Assembly: GCA_011389605.1 (NCBI GenBank)
Contig: JAABTZ010000197.1
Span: 1-6,076 of the forward strand
Direction of reading: 5' to 3'
Origin: Desulfobacteraceae bacterium
GTDB taxonomy: Bacteria > Desulfobacterota > Desulfobacteria > Desulfobacterales > Desulfosalsimonadaceae
DNA: 6,076 nt
Both the position numbers and the translations under genes were made by a program. Positions 1 through 5,477 of the stretch are shown here, piece by piece. A model generated the notes under the pieces. It was not told the DNA's origin and searched no databases. It saw only the letters and a program-made list of their open reading frames with translations. Each line of letters opens with the position of its first letter. Within the stretch, counting starts at the first letter, position 1.

Positions 1-2
1 TA

Positions 3-533
3 AAGGATGCAGGAATTGACATGGTGATTGACAAAAAGGACTGGGCAGCCTGGGCAAGAGACATGGATGAATTTAATTTCCAGATGACCTGGGCGGCCTG
101 GGGGTCTTCCATGTTTAAGGATCCTGAAGGCATGTGGGCCTCAGCCGAGGCCGGCCGACAGGGAAGCGCCAATATTGCCGGCTTTGCTGACCCGGAGGTG
201 GACCGGCTAATTGAAGCTCAGAAAACCTCATTCGATGTTAAAAAACGCAACCAGATCTGCAGGATGATCGATCAGAAAGTGTTTGACGTCCACCCTTACG
301 CTCTGCTCTGGAATATCGACTACACCAGGCTGCTGTACTGGAATAAATTCGGGACACCACCCACGGTGCTGTCAAAATACGGCGACGAAATGAGCGCTAT
401 TACCTACTGGTGGTATGACCCTGATGCCGACGCTTTTTTAGAAGATGCCATGGAGCGCGGCCTGTCACTGCCTCCGGAAAAACCTTCAGTAAATTTTGAT
501 CAGGAGTTTTCTCCGGAAGGCTCCAGAAATTGA
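3..533 (+). CDS. ABC transporter substrate-binding protein, family 5 (YejA-like), C-terminal part
   Basis: This is the C-terminal portion of a periplasmic solute-binding protein of the SBP_bac_5 (peptide/nickel/oligopeptide) family, which delivers substrate to an ABC importer. The frame is open to the left edge: codons before the first internal ATG read KDAGID and run into a typical family segment (KKDWAAWARDMDEFNFQM), so the true start and signal peptide lie outside the window. Further family marks are DPEVDRLIEAQ, the helix DVKKRNQICRMIDQKVF, and a late WNKFG followed by YWWYDPD. The last two, with the aromatic-rich C-terminus, resemble YejA/microcin C-type binding proteins more than DppA or OppA. 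About 176 residues are visible of an expected 550-650. The substrate cannot be read from this fragment. It is the only plus-strand gene, and its final codons overlap the end of alaS. Partner permease genes would lie to the left; none is seen. The family call is firm; the YejA-like subtype is a judgement by eye. Confidence 0.88.
   Translation, partial: KDAGIDMVIDKKDWAAWARDMDEFNFQMTWAAWGSSMFKDPEGMWASAEAGRQGSANIAGFADPEVDRLIEAQKTSFDVKKRNQICRMIDQKVFDVHPYALLWNIDYTRLLYWNKFGTPPTVLSKYGDEMSAITYWWYDPDADAFLEDAMERGLSLPPEKPSVNFDQEFSPEGSRN
478..520 (-). terminator. Possible alaS terminator, within the overlapping 3' ends
   Basis: On the minus strand CCTTC (516-520) can pair with GAAGG (483-487), which is followed at once by TTTTT (478-482). 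An inner GGAG-AAAA-CTCC hairpin sits inside the loop, and outward G-U/A-U pairs could lengthen the outer stem. The alaS stop (500-502) lies inside the structure. The large loop and short stem make this weak, and the same bases encode the end of the substrate-binding protein on the other strand. Confidence 0.25.
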
Positions 534-3142
534 TAAACCTTGCCAATGGCTTTTTCAAGATTCTCAGGCCTGGTGCCGCCGGCCTGGGCCATGTCCGGAC
601 GGCCGCCCCCCCCTCCGCCGACTTCTGCGGCCACCTGCTTGATGATATTTCCGGCATGGAACCGGTCCGTAAGGTCCTTGGTCACAACGGTAATAAGAAG
701 CGCCTTGGCATCCTGGACAGCGCCCAGCACCACCACGCCCGAACCGATCTTTTCCCGAAACTGATCGGCCAGACTGCGCAGGGCTCCCGGGTTGTCTGCC
801 TGCACAACCCTGGCAACCACCTTAATCCCGTTGACCGATTGCACCTCGGTGGTCATCTGGTCCGCAGATGCGGATGCCAGTTTCAGCTTAAGCTGCTCGA
901 CTTCTTTTTCAAGGCTTTTTTGCCCGGCAAGAAGCCCCTTTACCCGATGGGCAACAGCCTCGGGCCGATCCTTTAACAGTCGTGCGGCTTCATTGAGACA
1001 CCGGTTGATCTCCTGGACATGCTCAAAAGCCGCCCTACCGGTCAGGGCTTCAATCCGTCGAACGCCAGAGGCCACACTTGCCTCAGACAAAATCTTAAAC
1101 ATCCCGATATCTCCGGTTCGGCTGGTATGTGTGCCGCCGCAAAGCTCCTGGCTAAATGAACCAAGGGAAATCACCCTGACCCGGTCTCCGTATTTTTCTT
1201 CAAACAAAGCCGTGGCACCTGTCTTAAACGCCTCTTCGGCATCCATCTCCTCTACTGACACGGCCGTGTTTTCACGAATCCTGGCGTTGACAAGAGTTTC
1301 GATTTTTTCGACGGCTGCAGCATCAAGCTGGGAAAAATGAGTAAAGTCAAAACGCAGGCGATCCGGGCCCACATGAGAGCCTGCCTGGCGGACATGCTCG
1401 CCCACCACCTGACGCAGACACTTGTGCAGAATATGAGTGGCTGTATGATTGCAGGCTGTAGCCCTCCTGTTTTGTTCATCCACGGTCAGGGTTGCCGTAT
1501 CGTTTTGGCGCACTGTTCCGGAAATAACTTCACCCCGATGAATGATAAGACCGGTGGGATCCTTGAAGGTATCTTGAACCCGGATTTCGAAATTTTGCCC
1601 GGATATATTTCCGGTATCTGCAACCTGGCCCCCGGATGTGGCGTAAAAGGGCGTTTTTCCGGCCACCACCTCGATTTCCGAACCGGCCCTGGCCTCGGCT
1701 ACAGCCTTGCCGCCGACCACCAGCAGAAGCAAATTTGAATCGCATTGCAATCGGCTGTAACCCACAAACTCGGGCATCTTATCCGAGCTTGCAGAAAAAT
1801 CCCGGTATGCCTGGCTTATGGATGAAAAAGAGGCTACACTGCGCGACTGCTCCCGCCGTCTGGCCATGGCCTCATCAAAGCCGTTTATGTCAAGATCCAG
1901 ACCCTGGTCCCGCACCACGTCCCGGACGATATCCACCGGAAAGCCAAAGGTGTCATAAAGCTTGAAAATCACCCCGCCCGGCACCACCGTGGAATTTTCC
2001 CGCTTCATTTCCTCCATGGTCTCTGACAGAAGCTTTAAACCATGGTCCAGGGTTTCAAGAAAACGCACTTCTTCGTTTTCCACCACGTTGGTAATAAAGG
2101 CCCGATCCTCGAAGAGTTCCGGGTAGCCCTCCTTCATGATTTCAAAAACAGGCTCCACGGTCTTGTGCAGAAACGGCTCTTTTAAACCGATGTTTCTGCC
2201 ATAGCGGATAGCCCGGCGCATAATGCGCCGCAGTACATATCCCCGGCCCTCGTTTGAAGGCAGCACCCCGTCGCCGATCAGAAAAGCCGCGGCCCTGCTG
2301 TGATCGGCAATGACTTTCATAGCCACGTCCGCTGTATTATCCCGGCCCATCTCCCGGCCTGACAATGACTCGATAACTCTTATAACGGGTATAAACAAAT
2401 CTGTTTCAAAATTTGTAGGCACGTTTTGAATAACTGCTGCAATTCGCTCCAGGCCCATGCCGGTGTCAATGCTCGGACTGGGAAGAGGCGTCATTTCCCC
2501 GTCCTCTGAGCGATTGTACTGCATGAAAACCAGATTCCATATCTCCAGATAGCGATCGCATTCACAGCCCGGCATGCAATCTGGCGAGCCGCAGCCCATG
2601 GCCCCGCCCCGGTCAATAAGTATCTCAGAACAGGGACCGCAGGGGCCGGTCTCACCCATGGACCAGAAATTGTCCTTTTCCCCCAGGCGGACAATGCGCT
2701 CTTGTTTTACCCCGATATGGTCCCGCCATATTTCAAAGGCTTCCTGATCATCGAGATAAACAGATACCCACAAATCTTCAGGTGAAAGGCCCAGGCCGTC
2801 AACCAGCAGTTCCCAGGAATATCCAATAGCTTCTTTTTTGAAATAATCACCAAAGGAAAAATTGCCCAGCATTTCAAAAAAAGTATGGTGCCTTGCAGTA
2901 TATCCGACATTTTCCAGATCATTGTGCTTACCGCCGGCTCTCAGACATTTCTGGGAGGTGGCCGCCTTGCTGTATGCACGCTTTTCCTCTCCCAGAAACA
3001 CACGCTTGAACTGGACCATGCCCGCATTTGTAAACAGCAGGGTCGGATCATCCTGGGGGACCAGTGATGAACTCCGGACAACCTGATGATTTTTTGCTGC
3101 AAAATAATCGAAGAACTTTTTCCGAATCTCGTTTCCGGTCAT
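500..3142 (-). CDS. alaS: Alanine--tRNA ligase (AlaRS), complete, 880 aa
   Basis: Class II aminoacyl-tRNA synthetase that attaches alanine to tRNA-Ala in the cytoplasm and hydrolyses mischarged Ser- or Gly-tRNA-Ala. The length of 880 aa is close to the usual ~875. The catalytic domain occupies roughly residues 1-240: SLVPQDDPTLLFTNAGM near 26-42, the CLRAGGKHNDLENVG stretch at 66-80, FFEMLGNFSFGDYF at 88-101, and motif 3 SIDTGMGLERI at 224-234. The tRNA-recognition helical region follows (for example RRIMRRAIRYGR, 305-316). The editing domain carries both metal-binding motifs, HTATH (His566, His570) and CGGTH (Cys668, His672). A coiled coil (about 730-760) leads to the C-Ala domain with a six-glycine run (842-847) and GGTRP. 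Four cysteines (184, 189, 193, 195) form a compact cluster before DRYLEIWN. The start ATG lies 9 nt after the recA stop, with an AGGGAA Shine-Dalgarno at good spacing. No frameshift or missing catalytic residue is seen. Confidence 0.98.
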   Translation of the reverse strand: MTGNEIRKKFFDYFAAKNHQVVRSSSLVPQDDPTLLFTNAGMVQFKRVFLGEEKRAYSKAATSQKCLRAGGKHNDLENVGYTARHHTFFEMLGNFSFGDYFKKEAIGYSWELLVDGLGLSPEDLWVSVYLDDQEAFEIWRDHIGVKQERIVRLGEKDNFWSMGETGPCGPCSEILIDRGGAMGCGSPDCMPGCECDRYLEIWNLVFMQYNRSEDGEMTPLPSPSIDTGMGLERIAAVIQNVPTNFETDLFIPVIRVIESLSGREMGRDNTADVAMKVIADHSRAAAFLIGDGVLPSNEGRGYVLRRIMRRAIRYGRNIGLKEPFLHKTVEPVFEIMKEGYPELFEDRAFITNVVENEEVRFLETLDHGLKLLSETMEEMKRENSTVVPGGVIFKLYDTFGFPVDIVRDVVRDQGLDLDINGFDEAMARRREQSRSVASFSSISQAYRDFSASSDKMPEFVGYSRLQCDSNLLLLVVGGKAVAEARAGSEIEVVAGKTPFYATSGGQVADTGNISGQNFEIRVQDTFKDPTGLIIHRGEVISGTVRQNDTATLTVDEQNRRATACNHTATHILHKCLRQVVGEHVRQAGSHVGPDRLRFDFTHFSQLDAAAVEKIETLVNARIRENTAVSVEEMDAEEAFKTGATALFEEKYGDRVRVISLGSFSQELCGGTHTSRTGDIGMFKILSEASVASGVRRIEALTGRAAFEHVQEINRCLNEAARLLKDRPEAVAHRVKGLLAGQKSLEKEVEQLKLKLASASADQMTTEVQSVNGIKVVARVVQADNPGALRSLADQFREKIGSGVVVLGAVQDAKALLITVVTKDLTDRFHAGNIIKQVAAEVGGGGGGRPDMAQAGGTRPENLEKAIGKVYQFLEPSGENS

Positions 3143-3147
3143 GAATT

Positions 3148-3153
3148 TTCCCT
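3148..3153 (-). promoter_or_regulatory. alaS Shine-Dalgarno overlapping the recA stop
   Basis: The minus strand reads TAGGGAAAATTC and then ATG. The AGGGAA core shares its first two bases with the recA TAG stop (3152-3154), and the spacing from AGGGA to the alaS ATG is 6 nt. A further GGAG lies at 3158-3161 inside the last recA codons. Ribosomes finishing recA therefore stop directly on the alaS initiation site, which fits translational coupling. Confidence 0.7.
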
Positions 3154-4216
3154 ATTTCTCCGCGGCTTCCGGTTCGCTTTCTCCGGGCGGCTGAGCCAAT
3201 TCCGGCCCGGCGGCTTCCTTTTTCCCAATGCCAAGAGCGGTTTTAACGCGCTGCCGCAGATCCGTGTATACATCCGGATTTTCATGAAAAAATTTCTTGA
3301 TGTTTTCACGCCCCTGGCCCAGGCGCTCGCCGTCATAAGAATACCAGGAACCGCTTTTTTCAATTACTTCGGCTTTAACCCCCATGTCGAGCAGATCGCC
3401 TGCCGCGGATATGCCCTCGCCGTACATCACGTCAAACTCAGCTTCCTTAAAAGGCGGTGCAAGCTTGTTTTTTACAACCTTGGCCTTGGTGCGGTTGCCC
3501 ATAACTTCCTGACCTTCCTTGATGGAGCCTGTACGCCTGACTTCTATGCGCACAGATGAATAAAATTTCAGGGCATTGCCGCCGGTGGTTGTCTCGGGAT
3601 TTCCAAAGACTACACCGATTTTCATCCTGATCTGGTTGATAAAAACAACCGAAGTCATGGTCTTGGAGATTGTGCCTGTGAGCTTGCGCAGCGCCTGGGA
3701 CATCAGCCTTGCCTGCAGGCCCATGTGGGAATCACCCATTTCCCCCTCAATTTCCGCCCGGGGGACTAAGGCTGCCACGGAATCGATCACCAGTATATCG
3801 ACTGCACCGCTGCGCACTAGCATGTCTGCTATCTCCAGGGCCTGCTCGCCTGTGTCCGGCTGGGAGACCAGAAGTTCATCACAATTGACTCCCAGCTTTC
3901 TGGCATAAGAAGTGTCCAGGGCGTGCTCAGCATCAACAAATGCAGCAATGCCTCCCTGCTTCTGGGCTTCGGCCACGGCATGCAGGGCCAGAGTAGTTTT
4001 ACCCGAAGCCTCCGGTCCGTAAATCTCCGTGACCCGGCCCCGGGGAATCCCGCCCACGCCCAGGGCCAGGTCCAGGGCGATGGAACCTGTGGGAATAGCT
4101 GGAATATCAACTATGGTATTGCTGCCCAGCTTCATAATTGCGCCCTTGCCAAACTGGCGCTCGATCTGGCCGATGGCGGTCTGTACCGCCTTTTCCTTGT
4201 CCATGGATTTGCTCAT
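3152..4216 (-). CDS. recA: Recombinase RecA, complete, 354 aa
   Basis: DNA-dependent ATPase that forms filaments on single-stranded DNA, catalyses homologous strand exchange and stimulates LexA self-cleavage in the SOS response. Visible marks, numbered from the chosen start: N-terminal helix with QIERQFGKGAIMKLG (17-31), Walker A GPEASGKTT (67-75), the region around the catalytic Glu97 (FVDAEHALD), Walker B ILVIDSVAAL (141-150), MGLQARLMSQALRKLT (165-180), loop L2 region GNPETTTGGNALKFY (205-219), and a C-terminal tail with scattered glutamates ending EPEAAEK. The frame stays open to an upstream ATG at 4246. I chose the ATG at 4216 because a strong AGGAGGG sits just before it and the resulting N-terminus (MSKSMDKEKAVQ) has normal RecA length, while the 4246 ATG has no Shine-Dalgarno. 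It sits between thpR (101 bp upstream) and alaS (9 bp downstream). I could not identify a LexA box with confidence. Confidence 0.98.
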   Translation of the reverse strand: MSKSMDKEKAVQTAIGQIERQFGKGAIMKLGSNTIVDIPAIPTGSIALDLALGVGGIPRGRVTEIYGPEASGKTTLALHAVAEAQKQGGIAAFVDAEHALDTSYARKLGVNCDELLVSQPDTGEQALEIADMLVRSGAVDILVIDSVAALVPRAEIEGEMGDSHMGLQARLMSQALRKLTGTISKTMTSVVFINQIRMKIGVVFGNPETTTGGNALKFYSSVRIEVRRTGSIKEGQEVMGNRTKAKVVKNKLAPPFKEAEFDVMYGEGISAAGDLLDMGVKAEVIEKSGSWYSYDGERLGQGRENIKKFFHENPDVYTDLRQRVKTALGIGKKEAAGPELAQPPGESEPEAAEK

Positions 4217-4219
4217 ATA

Positions 4220-4226
4220 CCCTCCT
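4220..4226 (-). promoter_or_regulatory. recA Shine-Dalgarno (decides the start)
   Basis: The minus strand reads AGGAGGG followed by TAT and then ATG at 4216. It is the strongest ribosome binding site in the window, and the spacing is slightly short. It favours the start at MSKSMDK over the in-frame ATG at 4246 (no Shine-Dalgarno) and over the ATG at 4204, which is 16 nt from the core AGGAGG. Confidence 0.85.
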
Positions 4227-4266
4227 GCGATGTCATAGCCCGGCATGGAATAATAGACACCAAGAT

Positions 4267-4274
4267 TGACGTCA
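4267..4274. repeat. 8-bp perfect palindrome TGACGTCA upstream of recA
   Basis: TGACGTCA reads identically on both strands and lies about 50 nt before the recA ATG, between the only -35-like and -10-like hexamers in the gap. The symmetry does not extend beyond 8 bp: the flanking G and A do not pair. It could be a half-site of a regulator or chance. Confidence 0.4.
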
Positions 4275-4317
4275 CCATCAAAATTGCCTGTTATTTTTCT
4301 AAAGCATTATTTAAAAC

Positions 4318-4941
4318 CTAATCCAAGCGGTCTGCTGCAAGCCGATGACTTGCAGCCACCTTGTAAACAGGGCCGCCGCGTGTCAGGATGCTCTCAAACA
4401 GTTCCACGGAAAAAACATCAAAAGAATTTGAAGCAAAGTCGCCAAATTCTTCAATGGCATCGGCTATACGCACTGGATCTGCCCCTGACTTAAACCGGCC
4501 CAGGGTCAGATGCCCGGCAAAGCCACGGTCCTCTTCTGGAAAGCCCAGTTCTGCCATGTGATTTTCCACTGCCTGATGCAAGCCTTCAAGCTGCCCTGTG
4601 TGCCCGCCAACTCCGGTCCACATTACCCGGGCCCGCCGCACACCCGGAAACACTCCAAGTCCGCGGGCATAAAGCTGCATATGACCAAAGCCCGCAGCAG
4701 CTTCGCCAAGAGATGCAGATATTCTATCCACTGCCGGAACCGGTACCGAGCCCAGAAATTTTAAAGTAAGGTGAATGTTTTCCGGGTCAGTATATTTCAT
4801 TTTTATGCCGAATTTGCGCAGCCGGGCCTGCAGATCCGAAAGGTCTGAAATAACATCTGACGGCAGGCAAACGGCAATAAAGGCCCTTATCTTTCCGCTT
4901 GCCTGGCTGTTTTTCTGATTTTGTATTTCCCCGTCACCCAT
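4318..4941 (-). CDS. thpR: RNA 2',3'-cyclic phosphodiesterase (ThpR / 2'-5' RNA ligase family)
   Basis: A 2H-phosphoesterase superfamily enzyme (formerly LigT). Family members hydrolyse RNA 2',3'-cyclic phosphates to 2'-phosphates and can join tRNA half-molecules through a 2'-5' bond in vitro. Both signature HxTx motifs are present: HLTL at 57-60 within NIHLTLKFLG and HLTL at 144-147 within HLTLGRFK, about 87 residues apart, as expected. The family N-terminus is also clear (RAFIAVCLP, 19-27). The length is 207 aa with the chosen start. The frame is open 30 codons further upstream, but that stretch lies on the pgpA 3' end in another frame and looks like pgpA shadow, so I used the ATG at 4941, 16 nt after the pgpA stop. 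The ribosome site there is poor (AAGG only 2 nt before ATG), suggesting coupling to pgpA translation. An extra ~18 residues (MGDGEIQNQKNS...) precede the family's usual first residues. The physiological role of the family is uncertain. Confidence 0.92.
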   Translation of the reverse strand: MGDGEIQNQKNSQASGKIRAFIAVCLPSDVISDLSDLQARLRKFGIKMKYTDPENIHLTLKFLGSVPVPAVDRISASLGEAAAGFGHMQLYARGLGVFPGVRRARVMWTGVGGHTGQLEGLHQAVENHMAELGFPEEDRGFAGHLTLGRFKSGADPVRIADAIEEFGDFASNSFDVFSVELFESILTRGGPVYKVAASHRLAADRLD

Positions 4942-4957
4942 TGCCTTATATGAACCG

Positions 4958-5431
4958 CTATGCAAAAACGCTTGGCAGCACTGCCAGGGCGGCCCCCAGA
5001 ATAATCCGGCAGACAAGGCCTGCGGCGACATCGTCGATTACCACGCCTATCCCTCCGTCAAATCGCTTTTCCAGCCAGTCTATTGGAAACGGCTTTATTA
5101 TATCAAAAATCCGAAAAAGTAAAAAACCGGAAACCGCCAAAGGCCATGAAAAGCCAAGCCCTGTAAACGCAACAGCCATGCCCGCAATTTCATCAATCAC
5201 TATGGAGCCAGGATCCTTTGCCCCCATTGCCTTTTCGGCTGCTCCCGCTGTCCACACGGCTACAAGGATAACTATCAAAGTCAGGCAGACTGCATACAAA
5301 GTATGCATCTGTGCCATAATCCAGTACAGCAAAAGCCCCGGAACAGATCCAAAGGTTCCGGGTCCAATTGGGAGCTTGCCGATATAGCCGCACGTGGCAA
5401 TAAATACTGATAATTTAGAGATAAAATTCAT
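4958..5431 (-). CDS. pgpA: Phosphatidylglycerophosphatase A, complete, 157 aa
   Basis: Membrane phosphatase that removes phosphate from phosphatidylglycerol-phosphate to give phosphatidylglycerol, the last step of that phospholipid pathway and the precursor of cardiolipin. Family signatures: GKLPIGPGTFGSVPG (18-32), the acidic metal/catalytic block KDPGSIVIDEIAGM (72-85), and DIIKPFPIDWLEKR (110-123) running into GGIGVVIDDVAAG (126-138). Hydrophobic segments near residues 31-62, 85-108 and 133-155 fit an integral inner-membrane protein. Length is normal for PgpA (about 155-170). The ATG at 5431 is the natural start by alignment to family N-termini (SKLSVFIATCGYIGKLP), but there is no Shine-Dalgarno within 20 nt upstream. 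A strong -35-like TTGACA lies close upstream, raising the possibility of a leaderless message. It is followed by thpR after 16 nt and preceded by larC after 46 nt. Confidence 0.96.
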   Translation of the reverse strand: MNFISKLSVFIATCGYIGKLPIGPGTFGSVPGLLLYWIMAQMHTLYAVCLTLIVILVAVWTAGAAEKAMGAKDPGSIVIDEIAGMAVAFTGLGFSWPLAVSGFLLFRIFDIIKPFPIDWLEKRFDGGIGVVIDDVAAGLVCRIILGAALAVLPSVFA

Positions 5432-5434
5432 TTG

Positions 5435-5463
5435 TATCTATAATCTAAAGCCTCGGCTGTCAA
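5435..5463 (-). promoter_or_regulatory. Putative sigma-70-type promoter for pgpA
   Basis: In the larC-pgpA gap the minus strand has a perfect -35 hexamer TTGACA (5458-5463). Two overlapping -10 choices follow: TATAGA (5437-5442, 15-nt spacer, 4 of 6 to TATAAT) or TAGATA (5435-5440, 17-nt spacer, 3 of 6). Either would place the transcription start at or within a few bases of the pgpA ATG at 5431. The -35 is exact, while the -10 is only fair, so this is a candidate and not an established promoter. Confidence 0.45.
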
Positions 5464-5477
5464 GGCATTGTTCATAC

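Larger units (their letters stand above)
4217..4317 (-). promoter_or_regulatory. recA leader / probable promoter region
   Basis: This is the 101-bp non-coding gap between thpR and recA, AT-rich in its upstream third (4281-4317). The best -10-like hexamer on the minus strand is TATTAT (4250-4255). The best -35-like match, TTGATG (4276-4281), sits 20 nt away, which is too long for a normal spacer, so no promoter is assigned with precision. An 8-bp perfect palindrome (4267-4274) lies between them, where a repressor could act. No E. coli-type (CTGT-N8-ACAG) or Bacillus-type (GAAC-N4-GTTC) LexA box is visible. No terminator-like hairpin after thpR was seen, so read-through from pgpA-thpR is also possible. 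Confidence 0.4.

Noticed and set aside
567..588. CAGGCC...GGCCTG inverted repeat just after the substrate-binding protein stop, as its terminator
   Set aside because: The stem is 6 bp with a 10-nt loop, no T-run follows on the plus strand, and it lies in conserved alaS coding sequence, so it is more likely incidental.
530..976. Plus-strand open frame immediately after the substrate-binding protein stop, as a possible downstream operon gene
   Set aside because: It is antisense to the C-Ala and coiled-coil region of alaS and shows no transporter or other domain. Its position after the stop is coincidental.
792..1340. Long plus-strand open frame (182 aa) antisense to alaS
   Set aside because: It lies entirely inside alaS, has Ser/Thr/Arg-rich composition typical of a reverse-complement shadow, shows no recognisable domain, and has no separate support as a gene.
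3086..3559. Plus-strand open frame (157 aa) antisense to the recA 3' half and the alaS start
   Set aside because: It overlaps two unambiguous essential genes, has no family resemblance, and is explained by the codon bias of the opposite strand.
4217..4246. Ten-residue N-terminal extension of RecA from the ATG at 4246
   Set aside because: There is no Shine-Dalgarno before 4246, the residues MPGYDIAGGY do not resemble a RecA N-terminus, and the strong AGGAGGG sits within this stretch and serves the 4216 start.
4942..5031. Thirty-residue N-terminal extension of ThpR from the ATG at 5031
   Set aside because: It overlaps the pgpA 3' end in another frame, and its Trp/Cys/Pro-rich composition is that of a shadow. 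ThpR family proteins start near RAFIAV.
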